Source: Qipengyuania atrilutea
GTDB taxonomy: Bacteria; Pseudomonadota; Alphaproteobacteria; Sphingomonadales; Sphingomonadaceae
Length of the DNA: 64,000 nucleotides
NCBI RefSeq assembly: GCF_013370205.1
Contig: NZ_JABWGV010000004.1
Span: 62,001-126,000 of the forward strand
Reading direction: 5' to 3'
In this document: positions 35,047 to 45,804 of the stretch, piece by piece
Layout: the number at the start of each line of letters is the position of its first letter
Position numbering within the stretch: position 1 is the stretch's first letter
Position numbers and translations under genes: made by a program
Notes under the pieces: model-generated
Told to the model about the DNA's origin: nothing
Databases searched by the model: none
The model's input: the letters and a program-made list of their open reading frames with translations, nothing else

Positions 35047-35817
35047 ATGAACGCTACAACCCTAATCAACAATTCAGACCCGCATCCGGTCCGAAAAGTC
35101 GGCAATTTTCTGAATGACGGCCTCTTCGTCTTCGTCGGGGACCACGCCGGAACGGCCATTCCGGCCCGGCTCGGCGACCTTGGTCTATCCGCACACGATC
35201 GGGGGCGTCACATCGCCGTCGACCTCGGAGTAGAGACGCTCGGACGCCATCTGGCCGATATATTTTCGGCTCCGTTCGTATGGCAGGCGTATTCGCGGCT
35301 CGTAGTCGATTGCAATCGCCATCCCGGAACCGAGGGTTGGGTTGCGCCCGTTAGCGACGGCTCCGCCATTCCGGGCAACGCCGACCTCGATCGAGATGCG
35401 CTGGCCCAGCGTAAGGAGGAAGTTTTCGACCCGTATCACGAAGCGATCGCCGATCTGCTCAATCAGCGCGCTGCGACCGGGCTGCAGACGGTCTTCATCT
35501 CCCTGCACAGCTTCACGCCGATCATGAACGGAAACGCGCGACCGTGGGAGATCGGCATCCTGCACGACGGAGCGCAGGACGCGTTTTCGCTTGATTTGCT
35601 TGAGCTACTCGGCCGCGGACCGTGGGTCGTCGGCGATAACGAACCCTATCACATGGACGATACCGACTTCACGGTGCCGCACCACGCCTTCGCGCGTGGG
35701 CTATCCTACGCGGAAATCGAGGTTCGCCAAGACGTTCTGGCGGAACAGCCCGAGAAGATTGCCGACACCTTGGCGCAGGCGTTCCGGGAAGCGGCAACGC
35801 GCGAAGGGTATTGCTAG
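35047..35817 (+). CDS. N-formylglutamate amidohydrolase family protein
   Basis: A 256-residue member of the N-formylglutamate deformylase (HutG-type) family. It would hydrolyse N-formyl-glutamate or another formylated or acylated amino acid. Visible features are VFVGDHAGTAIP near residue 30, RLVVDCNRHP and FISLHSFTPIMNG. No histidine-degradation genes are nearby, so the natural substrate is uncertain. Confidence 0.88.
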   Translation: MNATTLINNSDPHPVRKVGNFLNDGLFVFVGDHAGTAIPARLGDLGLSAHDRGRHIAVDLGVETLGRHLADIFSAPFVWQAYSRLVVDCNRHPGTEGWVAPVSDGSAIPGNADLDRDALAQRKEEVFDPYHEAIADLLNQRAATGLQTVFISLHSFTPIMNGNARPWEIGILHDGAQDAFSLDLLELLGRGPWVVGDNEPYHMDDTDFTVPHHAFARGLSYAEIEVRQDVLAEQPEKIADTLAQAFREAATREGYC

Positions 35818-35830
35818 CGTTCGTGCAAGC

Positions 35831-36591
35831 TTACGACCGCAGGCGCCAGCCGGTGCGGAAGATGAACGTGATGACGCCGACACAGATCGCTAGAAACGCC
35901 AGGGTAATGCCGAAGCTGATCCAGATGTTCACGTCGCTGCTGCCGTAGAACGTCCAGCGCAGACCGCTGACGAGATAGACGATCGGGTTGGCAAGCGCGA
36001 TCGTGTCCCACGGCTTCGGCAGCATATCAATCGAATAGAATGTCCCGCCGAGGAACGTCAGCGGCGTCAAGAATAACAGCGGAATGATCCCGAGCTTCTC
36101 GAAGTTGTCGGCCCAGATGCCGAGGATGAAGCCGAACAGGCTGAATGCGGCGGCGACCAGCATGATATAGATCAGCGCCAGGAACGGATGCACGATCGTG
36201 TAGTCTACGAACAGCCGCGCGGTAACGAGAATGATCGCCGCGAGGATCAGGCTTTTGGTGATCGCCGCGCCGACGAAGCCGAGCAACGTTTCGGCGACGC
36301 CCACGGGCGCGCTGAGCAGTTCGTAGATCGTGCCGGTGAAGCGCGGCATGTAGATTCCGAAGCTCGAATTGCTGGTGGTTTCGCCGAGCAATGTCAGCAT
36401 CAGCAGTCCGGGAATGATGAACGCGCCGTAATCCACGCCGCCGAGATCGGGCATCCGCCCGCCGATCGCTGCGCCGAAGACGATGAAATAGAGCGAGGTC
36501 GTCAGCACGGGCGCAAGCACCGACTGGAACGCGGTCCGCAAGAAACGCATCAGCTCGCGCGTATAGATAGACCATGTTGAGCGCCACGCGA

Positions 36592-36595
<4 letters not shown>
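35831..36595 (-). CDS. ABC-2 type transporter permease
   Basis: A 254-residue permease with about six membrane helices of the ABC-2 family. The conserved segments are [10 protein letters not shown], an amphipathic loop [14 protein letters not shown] and [16 protein letters not shown] before the last helices. It is translationally coupled (ATGA) to the ATPase gene before it. Drug, lipid or polysaccharide export are all possible; no substrate gene is adjacent. Confidence 0.92.
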
Positions 36596-37614
<1,019 letters not shown>

Positions 37615-37655
37615 GATTGGCGCAGGTGGCTAGACACGTGCCGCCGAACGCACGA

Positions 37656-38579
37656 CTATTTTTGGCCGAGCAGCAACAGCGGGCTGATAAGGTTCACGCT
37701 GTCTTGCAAGGCAGACAGGTTACGCGGTCTCGTCAGGCGGTAAACCGGCACTTCGGCGATAACGGCAAGTACCATACGCGCCTGCGCTTCGTGTAGTCCG
37801 AGCGCTTCGAGCAATTGCGGCCGGTAATTCGTCGCAGCGATTGCAGCGACCGCCGCCTCCGCGCCCGAAAGCCGCTCGAAGCCGCAATCCTCGCCCCAGT
37901 CGAGCACGACTATTCCGGCCAGCGGCATGGGTGCGTCCGCCCGGTCGGGCTGGCCAATCTCACAATGATACTTGTCTGCGCGCCGTGCGTCCTGCGCCAT
38001 TACGCTGCCTTTCAGTGCCAGTGTCTCCACCGCATCCGCCCACAATTTCATCCGGGCGGCCGAAGGATAGATCGCTGCCCGGTTCCCCGAGCACGGAACG
38101 ACGACGCGGCTGAGATCGTCAGCGAGTAGCGTGAACCCCCGTGCCACCAGCGCCGCAGCTAGGGTCGATTTGCCCTGCTCCTGGGTGCCGCAAAACAGCA
38201 GCGCTTCCCCGCCGCTTTGCGGAGCGACTGCACTGCCGTGCCACATCGGATGCCCGCGTTGATAGCCGATTGCCGCCCGCGCCGTGCCGAGCGTGAACAG
38301 CGTCAGATCCCGCGGATCGGCATCCGCTGCCGGGAAAATCTCGATGCGCCGCCCTCCGCTCACTTTCCACGAGCCGGTTCCGTCGATGGTGAAGCGCAGG
38401 GTATCGCTGTCAATAACCCAGCCGTCGGACTGCGAGGGCTGATCCGCCCCATCCTTGCCCACCGATATGATCACGTCCGCAGCCGCAGCCTCGACCGCGC
38501 AGAAGTCCCAATCGGGCAGCGCGATTTCCGAAGCGAAGAGTAAGCCGGAATGCCGGTAGTAGTGCATAGACGGCTCCAT
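37656..38579 (-). CDS. HPr kinase-like serine kinase homologue
   Basis: A 307-residue protein with a C-terminal HprK-like kinase fold. The P-loop GTQEQGKST is at residues 131-139, followed by FTLLADDLSRV at about 149-159, which matches the LLGDD metal site of HprK. HGSAV at 114 precedes it as in HprK relatives. The N-terminal 100 residues match no family I recognise. Such HprK relatives often sit in lasso-peptide or PqqD-type clusters; none is present here and no HPr gene is nearby. The phospho-acceptor is unknown. Confidence 0.75.
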   Translation of the reverse strand: MEPSMHYYRHSGLLFASEIALPDWDFCAVEAAAADVIISVGKDGADQPSQSDGWVIDSDTLRFTIDGTGSWKVSGGRRIEIFPAADADPRDLTLFTLGTARAAIGYQRGHPMWHGSAVAPQSGGEALLFCGTQEQGKSTLAAALVARGFTLLADDLSRVVVPCSGNRAAIYPSAARMKLWADAVETLALKGSVMAQDARRADKYHCEIGQPDRADAPMPLAGIVVLDWGEDCGFERLSGAEAAVAAIAATNYRPQLLEALGLHEAQARMVLAVIAEVPVYRLTRPRNLSALQDSVNLISPLLLLGQK

Positions 38580-38662
38580 AACCCCGCCGCTGGCAAAACG
38601 GAAAGCCCGGCGCAGCCCGCTTCGTGTTTGACGGCTTCGGCAACCCCGCTATCGCACCAAAG

Positions 38663-39976
38663 ATGCACGAAACCTCGTCCCTGTCCGCGTTCGATATGGC
38701 ATCGATGCTGGTCGTCGCCGCCGCGCTGCTCGGCTATCTCAACCATCACTTCATCAAGCTGCCGCACGTCATCGGCCTGACGGTCATGGGCGCGTTGGCC
38801 TCGATGCTGCTGATGGCGGCGAACGCCCTGCTCCCCGGCGTCACGCTCGACGACACGGTCGCGCGGCTGCTCGAGCAGATGGATTTCACCGAGACGCTGC
38901 TACAGGGAATGCTGAGCTTCCTACTGTTCGCAGGCGCCCTGCACGTCGATCTGGAGCGGCTGCGCGCGGACTGGCTGCCGGTTCTGCTGCTGTCCACCAT
39001 CGGCGTCATTATCTCCACGGTCATCGTAGGCCTTGCAACCTGGGGCGTGGGAGCCCTCCTCGGCCTCGGCATCACACCGATCTGGTACTTCGTGTTCGGG
39101 GCGCTGATCTCGCCGACCGATCCGGTCTCGGTCCTCGGCGTGCTGAAGGAAGAGGCCGTGCCCGAATCGCTGCAAAGCGCAGTCGCGGGTGAGAGCCTGT
39201 TCAATGACGGCGTCGGCATCGTCGTTTTCACCATCCTGCTTGGCGCGGCCATCACCGGCGCAGAGTTCTCCGTGTCGGAAGGCGCGCGCCTGTTCGCAAT
39301 CGAGGCGGGCGGCGGCGTACTGGTCGGCCTGGTGTTCGGGTGGCTCGGCTACCGGGCGCTCGCGAGCATGGACGAATACGGCCTTGAAGTGCTTATCACG
39401 CTTGCCATCGTTATGGGCGGCTACTCGCTATGTTCGAACCTGCATATCTCAGGCCCGCTGGCGATGGCGGTGGCAGGGCTGCTAATCGGCAACCACGGCG
39501 TGACTTACGCGATGAGCGACGTGACGCGCGATTACGTCATCAAGTTCTGGGAGCTTGTGGACGAACTTCTGAACTCGATCCTGTTCCTCCTCATCGGCCT
39601 CGAACTCATCGCGCTCGTACCGGGCGTTCCGCATCTGGCGCTTGGCGTTGCCGCGATCGCGATCACGCTGGCGGCGCGCGGGGTTGCAGTGATCGGCATG
39701 ACCAAGATCGTGCCGGCTGCACGGCTCGACACCAAGGGCGCGGGGCGGGTCCTGTGGTGGGGCGGGCTGCGCGGGGGCATTTCCATCGCTCTCGCGCTCT
39801 CACTTCCGACAGGCGATACGCGGGAACTGCTGCTGGCTGCGACCTTTGCAGCGGTTCTGTTCTCCGTCCTTGTCCAGCGCGCAACGCTCGGCAAGCTCAT
39901 CACGAGCCTCAAGGAACAGCACGCCGAGGGGATCGAGCGCCGCAGTACGGCAAACGGGATAGCTCCGCCGCCCTGA
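38663..39976 (+). CDS. Sodium:proton antiporter, CPA1 family
   Basis: A 437-residue membrane protein with about 12-13 helices. It exchanges Na+ (or K+) for H+. CPA1 signatures are FGALISPTDPVSVLGVLKE, AVAGESLFNDGVGIVVFT (with the transport Asp) and GGLRGGISIALALSLP. ATG at 38663 (MHETSSLSAFDMAS) is preferred to GTG 38624. A terminator-like inverted repeat follows before purC. Confidence 0.92.
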   Translation: MHETSSLSAFDMASMLVVAAALLGYLNHHFIKLPHVIGLTVMGALASMLLMAANALLPGVTLDDTVARLLEQMDFTETLLQGMLSFLLFAGALHVDLERLRADWLPVLLLSTIGVIISTVIVGLATWGVGALLGLGITPIWYFVFGALISPTDPVSVLGVLKEEAVPESLQSAVAGESLFNDGVGIVVFTILLGAAITGAEFSVSEGARLFAIEAGGGVLVGLVFGWLGYRALASMDEYGLEVLITLAIVMGGYSLCSNLHISGPLAMAVAGLLIGNHGVTYAMSDVTRDYVIKFWELVDELLNSILFLLIGLELIALVPGVPHLALGVAAIAITLAARGVAVIGMTKIVPAARLDTKGAGRVLWWGGLRGGISIALALSLPTGDTRELLLAATFAAVLFSVLVQRATLGKLITSLKEQHAEGIERRSTANGIAPPP

Positions 39977-40049
39977 TAGCCTCCGCCCGGACAGCGGCGC
40001 AGCGCGATTGCGTTCACCGCCGTTACGGCTTACAGGACGCCTAAGGTTC

Positions 40050-40104
40050 CGCCCCGGTCACAGCACGCCTTCAGGGCCTGCCACACCGGGGCGCCGTTAT
40101 TTTC
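40050..40104 (+). terminator. Terminator-like inverted repeat between antiporter gene and purC
   Basis: CGCCCCGGT (40050-40058) pairs with ACCGGGGCG (40085-40093) across a 26-base loop that has its own small GCC/GGC pairing. TTATTTT follows shortly after. It lies about 75 bases after the antiporter stop and ends about 17 bases before purC. It could terminate the antiporter transcript or act in the purC leader. Confidence 0.45.
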
Positions 40105-40120
40105 GAGCGAAGGATTTCTC

Positions 40121-40924
40121 ATGTCGCGTCGCCGCCAGATTTACGAAGGCAAGGCCAAGATTCTCTACGAAGGACCCGAGCCGGGCACGATCATCCAGTA
40201 TTTCAAGGACGATGCCACGGCCTTCAACGCGCAGAAGAAGGGCACGATCAACGGCAAGGGCGTGATCAACAATCGCGTCAGCGAGTATATCTTCACGCGC
40301 CTGTCGCACATCGGCATCCCGACGCATTTCATCCGCCGCCTCAATATGCGCGAACAGCTCGTCCGTCAGGTCGAAATCGTCCCGATCGAAGTCGTCGTCC
40401 GCAATGTCGCAGCGGGTTCGATCTGCCAGCGCCTCGGCCTGACAGAGGGCGATCCGCTGCCGCATACGCTGCTCGAATATTGTCTCAAGGACGACGACCT
40501 CGGCGATCCGCTGGTCTCCGAAGAACACATCGCCTGCTTCGGTTGGGCTGCGCACGAGGAAATGCAGGACATCGCCAGCATGGCGATCCGCGTGAACGAC
40601 TTCCTGTGCGGGATGTTCGCCGCGATCGACATCCGTCTGGTCGACTTCAAGCTCGAGTTCGGCCGCCTCTATGAAGGCGATTTCAGCCGGATCATCCTTG
40701 CAGACGAAATCAGCCCCGACGGCTGCCGCCTGTGGGACATGCAGACCGGCGAAAAGCTCGATAAGGACCGCTTCCGCCGCGATCTCGGCGGCGAGGAAGA
40801 GGCGTATAACGAAGTCGCGCGACGCCTCGGCATCCTGCAGAATGACGACAATGCGCCGGGCGAAGTGCTCGACATGTCGACCCATCGCAACAAGCTGCGC
40901 GGCTCCAAACCGATCAAGAAGTAA
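40121..40924 (+). CDS. purC: Phosphoribosylaminoimidazole-succinocarboxamide synthase
   Basis: Step 8 of IMP synthesis: joins CAIR and aspartate using ATP to make SAICAR. The 267-residue protein has [15 protein letters not shown] at the N-terminus, [17 protein letters not shown] and the metal/ATP-site sequence DFKLEFG followed by [14 protein letters not shown]. It is separated from purS-purQ by a lipid-kinase gene and a protease gene. Confidence 0.97.
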   Translation: MSRRRQIYEGKAKILYEGPEPGTIIQYFKDDATAFNAQKKGTINGKGVINNRVSEYIFTRLSHIGIPTHFIRRLNMREQLVRQVEIVPIEVVVRNVAAGSICQRLGLTEGDPLPHTLLEYCLKDDDLGDPLVSEEHIACFGWAAHEEMQDIASMAIRVNDFLCGMFAAIDIRLVDFKLEFGRLYEGDFSRIILADEISPDGCRLWDMQTGEKLDKDRFRRDLGGEEEAYNEVARRLGILQNDDNAPGEVLDMSTHRNKLRGSKPIKK

Positions 40925-40933
40925 GCTGCTGCG

Positions 40934-41812
40934 CTAAAGGCAGTAGGTTACGGCAAAGCCGCTCGGCGTTATCGAGCCCGGCAGCGTTTCGAGGTTGTCC
41001 CCGTCGATCTGCACTGGGGCCGGACCGCCCGTAATCTTGGCGCGGCGGACCGTGCGTATCTCCGCCAGTCCCAGCTTGCCGATTGGCAGGCGCATTACCG
41101 CCGCGCTGCTCAGCGCCAGCGTTCCAAGCCGGGTAGAGCGCCGCAGGGTGATTAGCTCCACGCTATCCCGCGCCAGACCGGCCTCCGCCGATAGCCGGAA
41201 GGGCCCGGCATAAAGCGCGCCGTGCGAGATGATGAACGCCTCCGCCTCGCAGGCGAAGGGCGTTCCGGCCGCCAGTTCGCCCTCGATCGCAATGTCCTGC
41301 CGCGGCCAGTTCACGAAGTTCTTCATCAGCGCGGCGATGTAGGCATAACGGCCGATCCGTGCCTTCAGCGCCGCCGACACGCCTGCAACCGCGTGGCTAT
41401 CGGGACCGACGCTGCCGCACGAAACAATCGGCGTATCGTTGAAGCGGTACACCGGCGAAACGAGCCAGTTTTCTCGCCCCTTCTCCCAGCCCGCCAGAAC
41501 CATCGCGGCAAGCTTCGAAGGCTGCGCGGAATAGCCGAGTTCGCGCGCCACGAGATTGATCGTTCCGGAAGGCGCTATGCACAGCGGCACTTCGGCGACG
41601 CGCGGCCCGAGTGCGTTCACCGTATCGCGCAGCGCTCCGTCGCCGCCATGCACGCAGATGAGTTCGGCGCCTGTAGAGAACACGATCCCGTCGCGGCTCG
41701 TCGGAACCGCCGTGACGTTTGCTCCGCCCCGCTCGAAAGCCTCGGCGAGGCGCTCCATCCGTTCCTGCCGAAAACCGCCCGACACGGGATTGTACACGAG
41801 ATCGAGCTTCAT
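40934..41812 (-). CDS. Diacylglycerol kinase-family lipid kinase
   Basis: A 292-residue protein with a DAGK catalytic domain (YegS/DgkB type). Visible motifs are LVYNPVSGG at the N-terminus, the nucleotide motif GGDGALRDTVNAL, APSGTINLVARELG in place of the usual GTAND, and the C-terminal VQIDGDNLETLP. It probably phosphorylates diacylglycerol or a related lipid; sphingomonads also contain sphingolipids, so a sphingoid base is conceivable. It is convergent with purC. Confidence 0.87.
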   Translation of the reverse strand: MKLDLVYNPVSGGFRQERMERLAEAFERGGANVTAVPTSRDGIVFSTGAELICVHGGDGALRDTVNALGPRVAEVPLCIAPSGTINLVARELGYSAQPSKLAAMVLAGWEKGRENWLVSPVYRFNDTPIVSCGSVGPDSHAVAGVSAALKARIGRYAYIAALMKNFVNWPRQDIAIEGELAAGTPFACEAEAFIISHGALYAGPFRLSAEAGLARDSVELITLRRSTRLGTLALSSAAVMRLPIGKLGLAEIRTVRRAKITGGPAPVQIDGDNLETLPGSITPSGFAVTYCL

Positions 41813-41888
41813 TCGGTTGGCCTAGCACCCGGATCGCAGGGAATACCAGAACCGGCCTACGGTTATGGGCGGTTAAGGGAGATGCAGT

Positions 41889-44783
41889 ATGAAGCTTAGC
41901 ATGGCTTCCCGCATTTCCCGCGCTGCACTTTGCGCAGTCCTTGCCCTCTCCGCCACCGCTGTTCCGCCCGCCACAGCGCAGGAGATAGCCGTATCCGATA
42001 CCCAAACGCCCGATGGTTGGGATGCGAGCGACTGGGATCTCGGCGACAGCGGGTTTCAGCCCGAGGAAGGCTGGCGCTTCGGCAAGCTTGCGAACGGCAT
42101 GCGCTACATCATTCGGCCCAACGACCGGCCCGAGCAGACGGCGATTATCAGGCTCCATATCGCAGCCGGCTCGCTCGATGAGCGCGACGACGAACGCGGG
42201 TTCGCGCATTTCGTGGAGCATATGGCGTTCAACGGTTCGACCAATGTGCCGGAAGGGGAAATGGTGAAATTGCTCGAGCGTGAAGGGCTTGCCTTCGGCG
42301 CCGATACCAATGCCTCCACCGGCTTCGACGAGACGATCTACAAGCTCGACTTGCCGCGCGCCGAACCGGAACTGCTGGATACCGCGCTGATGATGATGCG
42401 CGAGACGGTCGGCGAGCTAACCTTCGATGCGGAGGCGGTCGCCCGTGAGCGCGGGGTCATTCTGTCGGAGCGGCGGGTGCGCAACACCTATTCGCTTAAG
42501 AATGTGATCGATTCCTTCGAGTTTCTCTATCCGCATGGCCGCGTGTCCGAGCGGCTTCCCATCGGGACGTTGGAATCGCTCGAAGGCGCGACTGCCGAAG
42601 GACTGCGCGCGTTCTGGGAGCGCGAATATCTGCCGGAAGATACCGTGCTCGTCCTTTCGGGCGACTTTCCCGCCGCCGCGGCCGAACAGGCGATACGAGA
42701 GCATTTTGCTGACTGGCAGCGCGTCGGAGTAGCGGGAGAGATCGAGGCCGGCACGGTCGATCCGGCGCTTGCGGGCCAGACCGATATCTACCTCGACCCT
42801 GCCCTCTCCGAGACGGTCACGCTCGCACGGCACGCGCCCTACATCGACCGCCCCGATACGCTTGCGGAGCGGCAACGCAGCCTCCTTACCTCGATCGGCT
42901 CGCGGATCATCGCGCGCCGTATTCAGCGCCTGTCGCGCAGCGAAGACCCGCCCTTTCGCGGGGTGAGCATCGGCGCGAGCGACTATTTCGAGGATGGCCG
43001 CACGATGCAGCTTTCCGTCGCGACCGAGGACGGAGGCTGGCAGCGCGGCCTCGAAGCCGCGATTGCCGAATACCGAACCGCGCTCGAATACGGGTTCAGC
43101 GAAGCCGAACTGGCCGAGCAGGTCGCCAACATCCGCACCGCGCTCGAGAACGCGGCCGCGAACTCACAAACGCGCACGAACGCGCAATTCGTCGGGCAGG
43201 CTGCGAAGATTATCAAAGGTAACGGCGTCCCCACCGGTCCTGCCGAAAGCCTCGCGCGCTTCGAGGAGTTCGCGCCGCAGATCACGCCGGACGCCGTGCT
43301 GACGGCGCTTAAAGACGAGTACATCGACCTCGGCGATCCGCTCATCCGGTTTACTGGGAAGACCGCGCCCGCGGGCGGCGAAGCTGCGCTGCGTGAGGTA
43401 GCGGAGGCAGCGTTCGCTGCGCGCGTAGAGCCGCCTTCCGAGATCGAAACATCCGAATTCGCTTACACCGATTTCGGCGAAGCGGGCGAAGTCGTGTCCG
43501 ACACCCGCACCGAGCCGTATGGCATCCGCACCGTGCGATTCGCCAACGGCGTGATGCTCAACATCAAGCCGACCGAACTGGAGGCCGACCGGGTGCGCGT
43601 CACGATGAACCTCGACGGTGGCGCTCTGCTCAAGACCCCCGACGAACCGCTCAATGTCGAACTCGTCGGGCTGCTTTCGGCAGGCGGACTCGGCGAGCAC
43701 AGCCGCGACGAATTGCAGACGATCCTGTCCGGGCGCTCGGTCGGTGCGGGCTTCTCGGCGGACGGCGAGACCTTCGTCGCCAGCGCGGTAACGACGCCGC
43801 GAGACTTCGAACTGCAACTGCAACTCATGGCGGCCTATCTCACCGATCCGGGCTACCGGGATGAAGGCTTAGGCCCGTGGCGGCAGAGCTTGGCCGATTT
43901 CTTCGCAAGGCTCGGGAAGACGCCAGCCTCCGCCTATTCGGAAGCCGTAGGGCCTATCCTCTCGGACCGCGATCCGCGCTTCTCGCGCCAGCCCATGGAG
44001 GCATACCAGGCGCTCGATTACTCCGATCTCCGCACGGTACTCGACGACCGGCTTGCGACAGGTGCGATCGAGATCGGCATTGTCGGCGACATCGACGAGG
44101 CGGAAGCGATTGACCTCGTCGCCCAGACTTTCGGAGCCTTGCCGAGTCGCGAAGCAGCATTCCAGGAACGAACCGACGCCCGGCAGCGCAGCTTCACTGA
44201 CGAACGGCGCACCTATGTCGTTCCGCATGATGGGGAGCAGGACCAGGCCTTGATGCGCCTGGTCTGGCCAACCGACGATGACAGCGACTGGGACCGCTCG
44301 TCCGGGATGACGCTTCTCGCGAGCGTCGTCAGGTTGAAGCTTCTGGAAAAGCTGCGCGAAGAGCTCGGGCAGGCCTATTCCGCCTCTGCGACCAGTGCGA
44401 TGTCGGATACCTACGATGGCTACGGGACCTTTTCCGTTGGCGCGCAGGTCGATGCCGGGCAGCTGGATGCAGTGCGCGAGGCGATCGGCGAGGTGCTGAC
44501 GGAACTGCGGAGCACGCCGGTAGATGCCGATACGCTGCAACGAGCCCGGCAGCCGATCCTCGAATCGCTGGCGAACCGGCTGAAGACTAATGCCGGGTGG
44601 ATTACGCTTGCCGACCGGGCGCAAAGCGAAGCGGACTATCTTCAGCGTCTATCCGCTGCCGAAGACCGCTATCGCGCAATGACGACGGATGACTTGCTGA
44701 ACCTTGCGCAGCAGTATCTTGAGCCGGCTGAAGCGGTCGAAATCAGGGTCGTACCGCGCGAGCAAGCCGGGCAGGCGCAGTAG
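41889..44783 (+). CDS. M16-family zinc metallopeptidase, periplasmic
   Basis: A 964-residue pitrilysin-type protease. A signal peptide (about 1-30, ending ATAQE) is followed by the inverted zinc motif HFVEH at 107-111, with the third ligand Glu in the downstream EAVARERGVIL helix. Three further non-catalytic M16 domains form the closed chamber, giving a full-length two-half enzyme. It should degrade peptides in the periplasm. It sits between the lipid kinase and purS on the plus strand. Confidence 0.93.
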   Translation: MKLSMASRISRAALCAVLALSATAVPPATAQEIAVSDTQTPDGWDASDWDLGDSGFQPEEGWRFGKLANGMRYIIRPNDRPEQTAIIRLHIAAGSLDERDDERGFAHFVEHMAFNGSTNVPEGEMVKLLEREGLAFGADTNASTGFDETIYKLDLPRAEPELLDTALMMMRETVGELTFDAEAVARERGVILSERRVRNTYSLKNVIDSFEFLYPHGRVSERLPIGTLESLEGATAEGLRAFWEREYLPEDTVLVLSGDFPAAAAEQAIREHFADWQRVGVAGEIEAGTVDPALAGQTDIYLDPALSETVTLARHAPYIDRPDTLAERQRSLLTSIGSRIIARRIQRLSRSEDPPFRGVSIGASDYFEDGRTMQLSVATEDGGWQRGLEAAIAEYRTALEYGFSEAELAEQVANIRTALENAAANSQTRTNAQFVGQAAKIIKGNGVPTGPAESLARFEEFAPQITPDAVLTALKDEYIDLGDPLIRFTGKTAPAGGEAALREVAEAAFAARVEPPSEIETSEFAYTDFGEAGEVVSDTRTEPYGIRTVRFANGVMLNIKPTELEADRVRVTMNLDGGALLKTPDEPLNVELVGLLSAGGLGEHSRDELQTILSGRSVGAGFSADGETFVASAVTTPRDFELQLQLMAAYLTDPGYRDEGLGPWRQSLADFFARLGKTPASAYSEAVGPILSDRDPRFSRQPMEAYQALDYSDLRTVLDDRLATGAIEIGIVGDIDEAEAIDLVAQTFGALPSREAAFQERTDARQRSFTDERRTYVVPHDGEQDQALMRLVWPTDDDSDWDRSSGMTLLASVVRLKLLEKLREELGQAYSASATSAMSDTYDGYGTFSVGAQVDAGQLDAVREAIGEVLTELRSTPVDADTLQRARQPILESLANRLKTNAGWITLADRAQSEADYLQRLSAAEDRYRAMTTDDLLNLAQQYLEPAEAVEIRVVPREQAGQAQ

Positions 44784-44813
44784 CTGCCGTAGCAATGCAT
44801 GCGGCTTAGTCCC

Positions 44814-44842
44814 TTGTGCGGAAGGCCGGGTATCGGCATAGG
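44814..44842 (+). promoter_or_regulatory. Putative sigma-70 promoter of purS-purQ
   Basis: TTGTGC (44814-44819) and CATAGG (44837-44842) are separated by exactly 17 bases and lie about 40 bases before the purS ATG. The -10 hexamer and spacing are identical to the putative tRNA-Phe promoter. Confidence 0.45.
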
Positions 44843-44881
44843 CTCGCCGAAGGTTTACCCGCTCGATAATTGAGGCAGCCC

Positions 44882-45118
44882 ATGAAAGTCCGCGTTCACA
44901 TCAGCCTGAAACCGGGGGTCCTCGACCCGCAGGGCCGTGCCGTCCATCATGCACTCGAAGGATTGGGCTTCAAAGGCGTCGAGGACGTACGGATCGGCCG
45001 CACCATCTCGCTGACCGTTGCAGATGACACGAACGACGAACAACTCGACGAGATGTGCCGAAAGCTGCTCGCGAACATGGTCATCGAGGATTACCGGATC
45101 GAAAAGGTCGAAGGCTGA
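44882..45118 (+). CDS. purS: Phosphoribosylformylglycinamidine synthase subunit PurS
   Basis: A 78-residue small subunit of the three-part FGAM synthase (PurL-PurQ-PurS), which bridges PurQ and PurL. The pattern [20 protein letters not shown] and [12 protein letters not shown] is characteristic. A TGAGG ribosome site precedes the ATG. It overlaps purQ by one base (TGATG). Confidence 0.96.
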   Translation: MKVRVHISLKPGVLDPQGRAVHHALEGLGFKGVEDVRIGRTISLTVADDTNDEQLDEMCRKLLANMVIEDYRIEKVEG

Positions 45119-45789
45119 TGAGAGCGGCGGTCATAACCTTTCCCGGGTCGAACTGCGACCGGGACATGGTGGTCGCGATCGAGCGAATCGGGGGAACGGC
45201 GCCGCTGCGGGTCTGGCATGGCGACACCGCGCTGCCGGACGGCCTCGACTTCATCGCATTGCCCGGCGGTTTCTCTTACGGCGATTATCTCCGCTCCGGC
45301 GCCATGGCCGCGAACAGTCCGATCATGCGCGAAGTGGTCAAGGCAGCCGAAGCGGGCGTTCCGGTACTCGGCGTCTGCAACGGCTTTCAAGTTCTCGCGG
45401 AAAGCGGCCTGCTGCCCGGCGCACTGATGCGCAACCGCTCGCAGCATTTCATCTGCCGCGACGCGCTGCTGCGGGTCGAGAACACGGACAGCGTCTTTAC
45501 CCGCGGCTATGAACAGGGGCAGACGATCACGATACCGGTCGCCCATCACGACGGCAATTACTTCGCCGATGCCGAGACGCTCGACCGGCTCGAAGGCGAG
45601 GGGCGCGTCGCGTTCCGTTATACCGAGAACTACAACGGCTCGCAGCGCGACATCGCCGGTATTCTCAGCGCCTCGGGCAACGTGCTCGGCATGATGCCGC
45701 ATCCCGAACGCGCGGTCGATGCTGCGCATGGCGGAACCGACGGCAAAGTGCTGTTCGCCTCAATCCTCGGACTGCTGGAAGCCGCCTGA
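45118..45789 (+). CDS. purQ: Phosphoribosylformylglycinamidine synthase subunit PurQ
   Basis: The glutaminase subunit of FGAM synthase, 223 residues. The class I glutamine amidotransferase triad is visible: Cys in [12 protein letters not shown], and His/Glu in [24 protein letters not shown] at the N-terminus is typical. No purL lies in the window. Confidence 0.96.
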   Translation: MRAAVITFPGSNCDRDMVVAIERIGGTAPLRVWHGDTALPDGLDFIALPGGFSYGDYLRSGAMAANSPIMREVVKAAEAGVPVLGVCNGFQVLAESGLLPGALMRNRSQHFICRDALLRVENTDSVFTRGYEQGQTITIPVAHHDGNYFADAETLDRLEGEGRVAFRYTENYNGSQRDIAGILSASGNVLGMMPHPERAVDAAHGGTDGKVLFASILGLLEAA

Positions 45790-45804
45790 ACGTCGCCCGC
45801 TGCG

